The notes beneath the pieces are model-generated. The model ran no database searches. It worked only from the letters and a program-made list of their open reading frames with translations, and was not told the DNA's origin. Of a stretch of 64,000 nucleotides of DNA, positions 37,361 to 55,400 are shown piece after piece. Each line of letters starts with the position of its first letter. Position 1 is the first letter of the stretch. The position numbers were made by a program, and so were the translations under genes. The DNA comes from Paraspadella gotoi (taxonomy: Eukaryota > Chaetognatha): the NCBI GenBank assembly GCA_051294375.1, contig CM119264.1, positions 18,487,812-18,551,811 on the forward strand, given 5' to 3'.

Positions 37361-37971
37361 TAAGGCGTAGTAAAATTCCTAAGTTAACTTTAATTAAAAT
37401 TCTAAAAGTGAGGAATGAACAACATTATACTATGAACATTTATGTATAAAAAAAAAATTATAATAAATTTTACAATTACGCAGTTAGGCCATATTATACT
37501 AGTACTAAACCAATAAAATGTTAAAATTTCAAAACAGTTTTTTTTCTACAGATTTTTTTGCAGATTTGGATTCGTCATAAAAAGTGATAAAAAGAAATAT
37601 AACTCATTTTGAAAAATTCCTTCATTAAGTGGTCAAAAATTAGAAACAGCTATATTTTAAACTGAAATTTAACTTTTTATATATTAAATATAGTTTTTTA
37701 ATTTTTAACCTACTTAATAAAGAATTTTTAAAAATGAATTATATTTTCTTTTATCAACTTTTGACGAGGAATTCAAATCTGCAATCAAAATTAGAAAAGC
37801 CTATTTTAAAATTTTTCGATTTTATAAGGATAGTACTATATTATAAATATATGCCTACTGCAAAAATTAAAAAACATAAAATTAATTTTTTTTACAAATT
37901 AATGTTCACTGATGGTATGTTGTTCATAATTGACTTTTAAAATTTTTGTATGTAACTTTCACTACGCCTTA
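37361..37971 (+). mobile_element. 611-bp MITE with TAAGGCGTAGT termini, hAT-like
   Basis: The 11-bp termini TAAGGCGTAGT and its exact inverse are flanked by ATAATCAC (37,353-37,360) and ATAATTCAC (37,972-37,980). Copy C keeps the empty site with a single ATAATCAC, so the insertion made an 8-bp target duplication (one extra T in the right copy). An 8-bp duplication is the hallmark of hAT-type elements. The interior is A+T-rich with no transposase; the longest frame is 68 codons without a motif. A related 3' fragment lies at 99-284. Confidence 0.9.
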
Positions 37972-39411
37972 ATAATTCACTCACTGCTCGACGCTCTCTT
38001 CTGTTTACGTCAACTTTACTGCGTCTCATCACCCTCCTTTTCTATCCATCTCCTCTACTTAACCTCTATACTATCTCCGCTCTCCTCCTTCTGCTAGCTC
38101 GTCTTCTGATTACTCATCCTCGAAACTCCGCGTCCGTGGATTCAATCTTAGTTTGTTTAAATGTATGCTAAATAGATAAAGAAGCGTCGAAACTTATAAT
38201 ATCTTTGCTCGGCACGGCTTACGCGGGCGCTCGCGAAACGTCGTGTCGTAAGTGGTCACGACGTTGCGTCATTCGTTGACGTTAATTCGAATGCATTATC
38301 TCGAGGTTTTCGGGGTCGAAGAAAACAAAAATAAACAACTGAGTCGAAACGCACAAAAAGCCAAAACGAAAAAGAGAAGATGAAAAAAATAAAAAAACGC
38401 CACAAAAATAGTTGTTTAAATAAAATATATAAATAGCCTTTAACAGGGTGAAAAATGTCATCATGAATGAAATCGCACGATCGACTGGCATTTCTTTCTA
38501 TTCTTTCCATTTATTATATTATTATTTATGTAATTATCTATTATTATTATTATTTGATTAATTTTATATTCGTATTATTATTATAATATTCGCAATTCGA
38601 CGAGTTAAAAGGACGGACATAAATGGTGGTTTGAAATAATCTCAATATGCTATCTTACCTTTTTTTAAATCTTCGCCTAACATTAAACGGTATTAAATTT
38701 TCATATATTTTCGTAAAACACAATATTGTTTCTTCTGCCAGCTTTCAGTTTTATTTTTTTTCCGTTACTATTTTAATCATTACTCGTTACCATTGTCTTT
38801 TTATTTAAACTTAATTTAGCATGCATTTAAAAAAATTTAAACTGGAAGTAAATTTTAATTCACAGACGACCAAGTTTAGTTTTAATCAAAATAATGGAGA
38901 ACGGATCGGTTACGTTGTACGTTGTGTTCGTTTGTCGCGCTAGACTCCAATAACTGAGAGATCTTTTCTAAGCGTCGTTATTAAAATTAATTTCTTTGCT
39001 TTTATTTTATTGACGACTTCGTTTGCAGCGAAACGCGTGTGGTCCGAGCTTCGCCCCCCGCTCCCAACTTTCGAAAAAAACTTGGGGAGTAAAAAGATGA
39101 TGGGTGAAATCATGCCGTGGAATGTTTGCGGATTATCAAAGAAACCTCGCGTGTTTTTGGCGTTTTTTTTTAGGAAGAGGTTGGTTTGGAATTAGAAGTC
39201 TATCATTTCACATCACGGGCTTTTGTTTTGAATGCATCACATTTATATTTTTAATTTGATTCAGGAGATTAATAAACATCGAACAACGAACATCAAATAT
39301 TTGTGGCAGAGGTTGCTTTTAAAAATAAATTTCGGATTTATCGGATCCAGTTCTAAATTCGACAAAGAAATTTTAAACTGATTTGAAAATTAAAAATTCT
39401 CGAAAAAAAAA

Positions 39412-39433
39412 CGTAAAATAGCTCTCTCCTCTC

Positions 39434-39487
<54 letters not shown>

Positions 39488-39869
39488 TTCTCTCTCCTCT
39501 TTCGTCCGAGACCGGAAAGTGGGAATAACCTTGACGGACTGCCCATCTCATTCTCTCTTTTTCNNNNNNNNNNNNNNNNNNNNNNNNNTAGCCTCTCTCT
39601 CCTCGTCTCTTCGTCATCTTCGATCCCGTCAGAAGTTAGAGGTCCCCCTGTTCGCGTGTGGTCGCCGTCTCTCGTCTCTCTCGGTCTATTCTGCTCGCTC
39701 CTCTTCCTCGTCGCTCTCTCTCTGTCGTTCCTTTTTTCGTTTCCGGCCCTCCGTCGCGGGAGAGCCGAAACCAGGTCCGTAGGCGCCGCAGCCTAATTAC
39801 ATTGTGAAAGTGGGGAAGGAAAACTTGAGCGGGAACTGCCATTGTCAATATCTCTTTGCGTGCTCCTTG
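39412..39869. other. CT-rich DNA around a 25-N gap
   Basis: (CT)n at 39,430-39,490, then unique pyrimidine-rich sequence with a 25-N gap at 39,564-39,588. No gene is supported. Confidence 0.5.
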
Positions 39870-40720
39870 TTTTCACTCGGTGGTTTTAACGAAACCTCTT
39901 TTCTATTTTTCACTCCCTCGTCGTATCCCGTGCTATTCTCTTCCGCGGGGCCTGCCCCTGTGCGACTGTCGGTCGTCGTCGTCGTCGTCGTCCGTCGGTT
40001 GAAAGAATAGCACAAAGAGGAAAAAATCAAGAACAAAGAAAAAATTGATGAAGAAGGAAACTAGAAAGGCGGAGACGAAGCCGGGAAAAAAAAGACTTGT
40101 ATTTGTATTTGTTGTGCGTTCAAGAATTGTGTGAAGCGTTTTAGTTTTTGTGTGTTGGCTTGGTCAGCACGATTTCTGCTGCGCTGAAAAACCTGCTTGG
40201 CCAATGGGCTGTGCCAAGAGATGCAAATCTTTACGTTTCGTATACTATGGGTCAGAAGATCCTACTTTTCTTTTTAATGTTTAATATTAACTATGTTTAT
40301 TAAGAATTTAAAAACCATGTGTTTTTTTGGGGTTTAAAAATAAAATTCGGTGTTCAAAAATGGGAGTATGAACGCCCGGATCAGTCACGGTACCCGGCGG
40401 GAAACATGAACCAGGCCGGCTCTAGTATTGGGTTAAATCAGAGCTTTTTTAGATTTGGACGAGGGTTTAGTTGTCAGTTCTCGGACTGCCATACTCGGGA
40501 GGTTCCGATTAAATTAGACTATTATTTAATGTAGTCTGTTGTCATTAGTTATGAATTATAAATACTGTGAGAACATTCTCTTGCTCCTGTCCGGTTTTCC
40601 TAGTTATGCGGCCCCAGTGGTTTCTGTTTTTGAACATTTTTCCGGAGGAGTACGTATGAGTCTCACGTTGGTTGTTTCGTCTCATTTTCCCTCGTCTCTC
40701 TCCTTCTCGTTCTCACCGTT
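39870..40720 (+). repeat. Duplication 3, noisy copy
   Basis: Aligns in order to 40,728-41,335 (shared blocks: CTCGGTGGTTT, GACTGTCG followed by (GTC)n, ACTTGTATTT, CACGATTTCTGC, TCTTTACGTTTCGTA, TTTTTTTGGGGTTTA, GTCTCACGTTG). It is about 40% longer because extra bases are scattered throughout. This looks like the error-rich end of a long read. Confidence 0.8.
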
Positions 40721-40727
40721 CCGATCC

Positions 40728-41335
40728 CCTACTCGGTGGTTTAACTCTTTTCTTTTTTCACTCCCTCTCGGTATCGCTCATCTCTTCGCGGGCCGCCCTG
40801 TGACTGTCGTCGTCGTCGTCGTCGGGTGAAAAAAGCCAAAAGGAAAAACAAACAAAAAAAATGATGAAGAAGAAACTAAACGCGAAAGACGAGCGGAAAA
40901 AAAAAAAACTTGTATTTATTTTTGCGCTCAGAATTTGTGAAGGTTTTAGTTTCTTGTTTCGCTTTTCACGATTTCTGCGCTACTTTGGCCACTGAATCAT
41001 CTTTACGTTTCGTAACTGTCAAAATCTCTACTTTTTCTTTGTAATTTATTACTTTTTTAAAAACATTTTTTTGGGGTTTAATGGTTCAAATGATAAACGC
41101 CGATCACACCAAAACAACCCGCTCTTTATTTTTATCAACTTTTTATTGGGTTTATTTCATTCTCACCACGTTCTTAATTAGACAATTATTAATAAAGTCG
41201 TTTCTTATAATTATCAAATCTGTAATCTTCTTCACCGGCTTATCTATTCGCCCATTTCTTTTTTGACTTTTCCAAGTTATGTCTCACGTTGTTTTCCTCA
41301 TTTTCCCTCTCTCTCTCCTTCTCGTTCTCCATCTC
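40728..41335 (+). repeat. Duplication 3, compact copy
   Basis: The shorter counterpart of 39,870-40,720. Neither copy contains a sustained ORF. It ends in pyrimidine-rich sequence before the 41,463-41,681 gap. Confidence 0.8.
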
Positions 41336-43844
<2,509 letters not shown>

Positions 43845-43945
43845 TGGAAAAACTTGGTCTCTCCTCTTGTTTTCTTAGCAGAATATTTTTTGTGTTCTAA
43901 TCTCTTCACAAAACCTAAATCAAGGTTCTCTCTCTCTCTCTCTCT

Positions 43946-44820
43946 GCGAGGGGAATTTTAGAAAATCAGAAAGGATACTCTCTGGCTTGCCCAGAAAAAA
44001 CTTCCCGGTTTGTTGCCAGAGTCAGAGGTAGAGAGAGATAGAGAGAGAGTGAGAGAGAGAGAGAATGAGAGGTGGGGACAAATGTCCTGTAAATACGCTA
44101 AATGTTTGTATTGCTTCAAAAACAAACTAAATAGATAAAACTTTAAAGAAAAAAAAACAATTTAGTGAAAATCGGACCAAAATATACGTAATTATAAACT
44201 ACGGAAAACTAAAGCTCGAGTGCACTTTTCTTTCCTTGCCTTCAGTTTTCTTGCGGATTTGTTATTAAAACAAACAAAGAATTCGCTTCTTCTCCATCTT
44301 AGTACAAAAAAAACCTTCGCTCTGCCTCTCGATCTCTCAAAAAGAAAAAGTTAAACATTTTTTTTAAAGCTTTTATTTAATTTTGTTTAATTTCCAAAGT
44401 TATTTTTGTTTTCGCTCGTTTCTTTTTCGGGGCCTCGCTCAAATCTCCCTCCTTTTTTTTTATTAAAGTTTTTTCTCCCTTGGTTACACCTTTCGTCATG
44501 GCACAAATCCACTCTTGCACATTTGTTTTCCATGGGGCGGATAAGGTTTCGAGTTTATAATGCTTCCGAGAAAATATTCGAACTCGTAAAAAGGGTCATT
44601 AAATCTGGAACTGCAGTCCATCATGACATCCTCATTCCTCAATCCTTCAACTCTTGCACTTGAAAGCAGTGAGTGGCTTTAAATTTACTTTCGCCGTTAT
44701 CTTCTCTAGTGTTGAAAATTTTAATTACTATCTCTGGGTCTGGAAATTGAGGTCAGTATCTACCAAGAGTATTTCTTTTTTTCGACTTCTTTTCCTGCCG
44801 ATTTCATTTACAATTACACT

Positions 44821-44885
<65 letters not shown>

Positions 44886-46640
44886 AATCCGGTCCAAGTT
44901 TTAACCTCATCCAATAATAAACAAAGCTCGGGATATCGCCTTTTTTTCCTCACTCTCACTCTAGTGATTATTAGGTGTTTTTCTGGCATACGTAAGTGGT
45001 TACGACTTGTAATAAAAAATTATTTGCGCTTATTTTGATGCCGAGTTTTCAAACAGTCAAAATGTTGCCAATTAAACGCCGATTTGAAAGTAATGGGACG
45101 GAGAATTGAAAAGTTTATTGGTTCTGGAGTTAACTTAATTGAGTATTGTCGGATTTGTCAGTGATTAACTTCGTATTTTAAACTCTGTGTATATTAAACA
45201 TTTGTCATATGATTAAAATTATTTTTATTACCACATTATATTCTAATTTTTTTATTATTGAATTTACTAGACGGTTATTAAAGAAGATATACTAAATATT
45301 TAAATTTTACCATAACTTAATGTCCGAAAAAAACAATGGGGATACAAATCGTATATTCTCCCCTCAAAAGACAAATTGACGAACAGTGAAAATAAAGCAT
45401 ATTTTCGAGAAAATCCGTTATTTTATAATTTCCATTCAATTCAAAGTCTCAGGCACTCAATGCTTTAGTTTTTAAAATTGCTGGATCTGATGTCTAAATA
45501 ACATATATTTCTAAGATTAATTTGTTAGTAAAATATGGTCAATTCAATCGGAAAGGATTTCATAAAAAGACCCTAATTGTGGACAGGGGCGACCTCGCTA
45601 CGCAGCGACGCAGCGACGCAGCGACGCAGCGACCCTTTTTTCATTCATTCAATTATCTCCATTTTCACGATTTTTACGGAAAACGAAAGGATTTATTTTT
45701 TCGTGAGTTTTCGGTGGAGTAAAAAAAAGATCTTCTGCCTTCACTGGAGCCGAGCTCGCCGTGATAGTCGGGCTGGACAGGCTCGAAGGCTTGCATGAGC
45801 TGGACAGGCTCGCTGGGTTGAAGGAGAATCACAGTTGGGGCTTGGGGGAGCTGGGCACGAGTTCTTAGGTGGTCAATCGGTTTTAATAGGTTAGCTGTCG
45901 CGAGGTGTAGATATGACAAATCGAAAGTGAGATTACGGATATTTGTCGCCCACCAACAGCTTTACTCTCATAAGTCCTTTGAATCTCAGCCTTCCTGTTT
46001 TAAAATCTATTTTATTTCAACCACTTATGTTTTTAATCAGACTTCTTTTTTTCTTTGGAGATGGGCAACTCTTTTTTTTACGAAGTAACAATTTTCCTCT
46101 TTAATTTACTTTTTTTAAATTTCTTTGCAAAGCCTCGTAAAATATTTACCGGCGGACGGCGGGCGGCTTGATTTGTTGCTCCCTAATTCGGTTTTTTTTT
46201 TCTCGTCTTTTTAAATCCTTTTGATTCGAGTTTGGAAAGGCGCTTGGTCTCGATCTATTATAAGCTGAGATCGAAAGGGGAATTTTCACCTCGACTCAAA
46301 ATGTTCTCTTTTTTTTCAACTGGGTACTTTATATTTACTGAACATGAATATTTATCTTTAGGTCGCTGATTTTTTTGTTTCAAACATTTACGTTAAAGCG
46401 AATTCAAAACGTATCGTTAAATCCTATTGGTTTCTTTTCCCCAAACCGTGGAGGAAAAAGAAAATTTCGTTTCGACTTTGCTCTTTATCACCTCAGCAAA
46501 TCCCCGGATTTAGTCGCTTTTCCTTTTTGAGCAAATCGCGGGTTTCGTTCTTTACCTCGTGTGTTGCAATTTTGTTTTTCGTCGATATTAAATCGGGTTC
46601 TTTACTGTTGTTTATTTATATTAATGCGCCTCTTAGTCTT
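43946..46640. other. Gene-poor intergenic DNA
   Basis: A+T-rich unique sequence containing (CT)n at 44,822-44,880 and four tandem CGACGCAG units at 45,597-45,630. Frames of 65-87 codons have no motif. Nothing gene-like is supported. Confidence 0.5.
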
Positions 46641-46649
46641 ACAAAAACA

Positions 46650-46718
46650 ATGAAAAGAGAGCAACCACGAAAATATCGGCAACGGTACAACAGAGCGAGT
46701 TCAACAGCGCCTCCACCG
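46650..46718 (+). CDS. Weak candidate first exon
   Basis: An ATG in good context (ACAATGA) opens a basic frame (MKREQPRKYRQRYNRAS...) that meets an excellent donor, CCG|GTGAGT, after 69 nt. No compatible downstream exon could be identified before the CSRNP gene. It is therefore only a candidate. Confidence 0.15.
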
Positions 46719-46719
46719 G

Positions 46720-49240
<2,521 letters not shown>

Positions 49241-49248
49241 TGCCGATT

Positions 49249-49317
49249 ATTGGTGGAAGGCGATCCGGAGCGGCGGATCGACCAATCGGGAAACGGATTT
49301 TACTTGCGACGACCAAT
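49249..49317. promoter_or_regulatory. CCAAT-box cluster, 31-bp spacing
   Basis: An inverted CCAAT (ATTGG, 49,249-49,253) and two direct CCAATCGG boxes at 49,282 and 49,313, again exactly 31 bp apart as at 29,383-29,449. It lies about 3.1 kb upstream of the CSRNP start codon and could be a promoter or enhancer; no TATA box is assigned. Confidence 0.4.
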
Positions 49318-49389
49318 CGGAGAAGGATCGAAGCTTTCGTCGTCGCGTCGGAATGCCGCGGTTTAATAAAAGACGAGAAGACGAAGATG

Positions 49390-50496
49390 AAAGGAGAGAG
49401 GCGAGAAAGAGAGGAGAAAGAGGGAGGAAAGAAGAGAGAGAGAGAGAGAGGGAGGAGAGGAGAAGGGAGAGAGAGATGACGAACTGGGAGAAGAGAGAGA
49501 AAGAAGGAGAGAGAGAGAAGACAGAGAGGACTGACGAGAGAGGGCGAGAGAGAGAGAGGGAGAGGAGAGGAGGAAGAGGAGGAACGGAGGAAGAGGAAGA
49601 AGATGAAGAGACGGAGACGGATCGAGCCTTGACAGGGAACGCAGCGCTCCGAGGCCCATCGCCTTCGCTTCCCCCTTTCCGCAGCTAATCTCAAGATGAC
49701 AGAGCGGTCGGAGCTCTGTGCTGAAAAAATGCCACCTCCGAGAGTAGGAGAGAATGGAGAGATAAAAGAATCAAAAAAAGATCGTTTATTATGAGATAGA
49801 GAGAAGAAGAGAGAGAGAGAGAGAGAGAGACGAGAGAGGAGACGAGAGAGAGAGAGAGAGAGAGATGTGGATCAAAGTAGATGAATTTCGTTTTTAGAAT
49901 GTATAAAATGTTATTTATTTGTTTTTTTAGTTTAAATAATTATAATCTACGTACAATCTTCTATATAGTATTTGATCTCCTCTGGCTTTCGACTGCTTAC
50001 GCAATTCTCCCCGTCCTCTGACCAAGATTTCCGGCCAAATTGAGAGAATCCCGCGCGCCGAGGATTCGCATCGCCGCCGTCCTCTGAGATGCCACGACGC
50101 GCGTTTTGGTTGGCGTTATGCGAAAATTGAAGACCACAACCTATCACTTCATCAGGAAGAGAGAGAGAGAGGAGAAGAGAGGAGAGAGGATAGAGAGAGG
50201 AGGAGAGGAGAGAGAGAGAGAAGAGAAGAGAAAGAGAGGAGAGAGAGACTGCTGAGAGAGGACGGAGACTGCACAAGACTCCTCGGTACGGCACTCAGCG
50301 TCGTCGATGGAGAAGAGTTGACGTCATCCTCTCTGTTTNNNNNNNNNNNNNNNNNNNNNNNNNGTTACAATCCAATCACCAGAACAGACGCTAAATGGTC
50401 ATGAGCGTCTAAAGTGAAGAAGCGAAGATGGGCGAGACCGAGAGGAGAGAGAGACGGAGAAGGAGACGAGAGAAGGAAGAGGAGCGAGAGAGGGAG

Positions 50497-50531
<35 letters not shown>

Positions 50532-50639
50532 AGAGGATGGGAGATGAGAGAGGGGAGGGGAAGGAGTCCCGAAGTGCGGACAGGAACGAATGACTGGGAC
50601 GAAGAGAGATGGCTGAGAGAAGAGGAGAGAGATGTGAGG

Positions 50640-50676
<37 letters not shown>

Positions 50677-50700
50677 AAAAGCGAATCCGCATTGATTAGC
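49390..50700. repeat. Extended GA-rich low-complexity region
   Basis: Alternating (GA)n, GAGGA and AGAGGAG stretches with a 25-N gap at 50,339-50,363 and a palindromic CRE TGACGTCA at 50,319-50,326. Arg/Glu-rich frames across it are compositional. Confidence 0.7.
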
Positions 50701-51942
<1,242 letters not shown>

Positions 51943-52440
51943 TTTGATTGTGTAGACGTTTGCCTCAAGAAAGTCTCGGCCGCGTCGCGACACCAGGTAT
52001 GGGCCCGTGGACACGGAGGAGGAGGAGCGGGAGGAGGAGCAACGCGGACCTTCTATGAGGAGAGGAAGAGCGCCAGAAATCTCATCAGATGGTGGCTTAT
52101 TTGGTGCTTTTGCGTGTGTGTTTGGTAACCGATATATAAGAGAAAGGGACGACCGTGGTGAACAAGGAGGAAAAGAAGGAGAAGGAGAAGAAGAGGAAGA
52201 AGAAAGAGAAGGAGAAAAAGAAGAAGAAGAAGGAGAAGAGATTGAATATAAAGGCTCTGTCTCCCTTTTTCCGTTTTCTGTGTCTCATTCTTTCGCCCGC
52301 GAGCGAATTTCGGATCCGCTTTTCGATTCTGGCGAGAAAAATAAAAAAATATCGTCGTCAATTCGATTTCTTGTTTAGATTTTCGAAAAAACCTCATTCT
52401 AATCTCTTCTTTTTTTTTCTCGTTTTTCCTCAGACTTGAA

Positions 52441-52452
52441 ATGAGCCAATAA
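52441..52452 (+). promoter_or_regulatory. Three-codon upstream ORF in the CSRNP leader
   Basis: After the acceptor TTTTTCCTCAG (exon start 52,434) the leader holds ATG AGC CAA TAA, ending 13 nt before the main ATG at 52,466. Such a short uORF could lower or condition translation. Confidence 0.5.
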
Positions 52453-52465
52453 TTCAAAAGGCAAT

Positions 52466-55400
52466 ATGGAGTCCGATAAGATGGACTCGACCGAAGGACG
52501 CCTAGAGATGGGACGACCTCAGACGTCCCCGCATCCGTCTTCGCTACATCAACCGCAGTTGGAGCGTCGACCGCAATCACAACAACAAAACCAACAACGA
52601 AAAGTTCCTCGGGAGGACGAGGAAAAAGTTTTTGTGACAAAACGTCGAAGGATGGATTCCGCGTCGGATCTTGACGGAGAAGTTGCGTCCCTGGATTACG
52701 AGAAAACGGAATTGACGTCAAGAAATGACGTCGAAGACGAAGATTTTTCGAGAGATGACGATCGATGGAAAAACCAACAGGTGATGACGCGGAAGGGGCC
52801 GACGTCACGGATTCGGATTACGTAGGCGTGGAAATAAATTCAGTGACGTCACCAAACTTAGAGTCAAATCCGCACGAGACGCCGCGAGTGGAGTCAAGAT
52901 CAGAAAACTTGGAAGGGAAATCTGTAAACTCAGGAGCGGAATCGAAAAAACTTGGAAGCGGAAACTGAGGATTCGGAAGCGGAAAAAAGAACAGAATTCG
53001 TCCGCCCACGCAAACGCAATGGAAACGACAATCGAATCCAAGTTGACGATCGACGCCGATGTCAACGCTCAGTCCTACGTCAACGCCCACGACGATCACG
53101 GCATAGATGACGATGACGACGCGACGAACGATAATGACAAATCATTCTGTGATGACATTTCTCGTCAAAACCGTGATAACGACGAGATCAGGACTAATGT
53201 AACGACGGGAGAATCGAACGACGACGAAGAGGAAAGCCAAAGACATGGAGGGGCGATGTCACCGATGAAGTCAACAGGATTGAACCCGAAGTCGTGCCCG
53301 CCGAGTCTTACAAGGTAAACAATCTTTATTTCATTCCCAATTTCAACGAAATATTTTTGGTTGTAAGCCTCGAAGGAAAGTTTCATAGTTTTTAAAAAAA
53401 TACAAGTGTGATAACTTTTCCCATAAAATCAATAAGAAAATGGAACCTTTCTCCCCGACTTCGCAGATCGCGTCGTTGACAAAGCGGAACCCGAGGATGG
53501 AATCGAACAATCTGATCCGGAAACCAGCGTGATCCAGAAACCGCATTTAGGATGTACAAATATGAACGCCGTATCTGAAAAAAGTGGAAACGGCGAAAGT
53601 TATGATCACAACGACGGATTCGAAGCAAAAACAGAAGATAAAATTGACATCGAAATCGAAAATGTCGGAGGCGACAGCGAAAAACTTGCTCATCAATTGA
53701 CCCATGACAACGACGATGCCAAAGAAGAAATTAACGACGAAGTTGACGAAATCAACGACGACGTGAAAGACGAAGTCGACGAGGAAATCAGCGAGCGAGT
53801 CAGCGATGAAGTCAAAGAACCATCAACCGGTGAAAACGACGATGATCCCGTCAATTCGGCCGCGGACGCTTTCGCTCTCGACGTCGCAGACCGCGCCTCT
53901 TACGGCGAGATTTCCAATCCGGAATACATCGATTTCGACGAGGCCATCCAGAGTCGCGTCCTGAAGGAAGTCTCCGTCACCGAAGGAGCCGCTTCGTCCG
54001 AGGAGAATCTCGAAGCTTCGGATCCAGAGGCGCTCGAGAGAGTCGACGTCGACGAGTCGCTCGACCGCGAGGGGACGCGGAGTATTGAGGCAGACGACGG
54101 CGCCGCTATTGGCGTAGCCGTTGACGACGAAGCGGGCACCAATGACGCAAGCAAAGACGATGACAACGACGACGACTACGTTGAAAGCGAAGGTGAGATT
54201 ATTTTCTCTAAAATATTTAACGACATTCCTTGTTTTTCTTTTCTTTTTATTTTCTTTTTCTTTTCTTTTTCTTTTCTTTTTCTTTTTCTTTTCTTTTTCT
54301 TTTCTTTTTCTTTTCTTTTTCTTTTCTTTTTCCTTTTTTTCCCTTTTTCTTTTCATCGTTTCTCGCCCCTTATCAGGTGTGGAGGAATCCGAAGAGGACA
54401 GCGAACCCGAGGAAAATCCCAGCGAAGAGGAAATGGAGGAAGGAAATCGGGAAGAAGGAGAGGAAGAGGAAGAAATGGAGGAAGGGGAACAGGAAGCCTC
54501 TCGGAGGAAGACGAGAAAGGTAGGTCCAATTTTGAATATTAATGGAAAAGTTTAGAAGCTTCACATTGCCGTAGTCATTACTCATTAGTCAAACAATCTT
54601 CACTTATCTTTATCACTTTCTCAGTTTCAGTTTCCATGCCCTCGACATCTGAAGATCCGTCCACGTCGGGGGGAATAAAAGAGTCGCGTCCACTGAGGGC
54701 GTGCCTCAAGCGGAGGGTGGAATCCCCCGTCGAAGAAGGTCGGTTGACGCTTCACGAATAGATTATTTATACATTTTTTTTCATTTTTAAATTTTGACAT
54801 TTGTTTTCGTCATCAGGTTCGACGGCGAAGAAAAAGCGACGCATCAACTTTTCCGGCGTCACGGTTTATTATTTTCGTCGAAAACAGGGATTCACGTGCG
54901 TCCCGAGTCAGGGTGGATCCACTTTGGGTGAGTAGAGGAGATATCATCACAAGAACCATCACGTCTGATTGCTTGAGAATACGTAGAGTTCTTTAATGGC
55001 AAACCAGTGGTTTTATCTTTTCTTATTAATCGACCAGGAATGTCTAAGCGACACGTTGAGAAGGAGAGCTTCGACGTCCAAGAATACTTGGAGCTTCAGC
55101 GATCCATCCACAAGCAAATCTTGTTGGAGCAAAAGATGCAAGCGAGATTGGCGGCGCAGCAAAGGCGCCAGGAGAAAATGGCGGCCAAGCAGAGACGGGC
55201 CATCGTAAATGGACAAAACTGGTGAGTCCGTCGACAACAACAACAACAACGAACAACGAACAACGAACAACGAACAACGAACAACGAACAACGAACAAAA
55301 TCTCTCTGACCAACTATCCCAATCCTTTCAGCGCCGAGAGCGGAGACTCCGAGTCCGACCTCTCGTCCTCCGACCAATTCTCCGACGACGATTGGGACGA

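Larger units (their letters stand above)
35101..39411 (+). repeat. Tandem segmental duplication 2, copy D
   Basis: Aligns to copy C end to end, with frequent single-base insertions and deletions and one extra 611-bp MITE (37,361-37,971). The junction between the copies lies in CTCTCTTCTCTC sequence without N. The density and type of differences resemble unpolished long reads. Confidence 0.9.
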
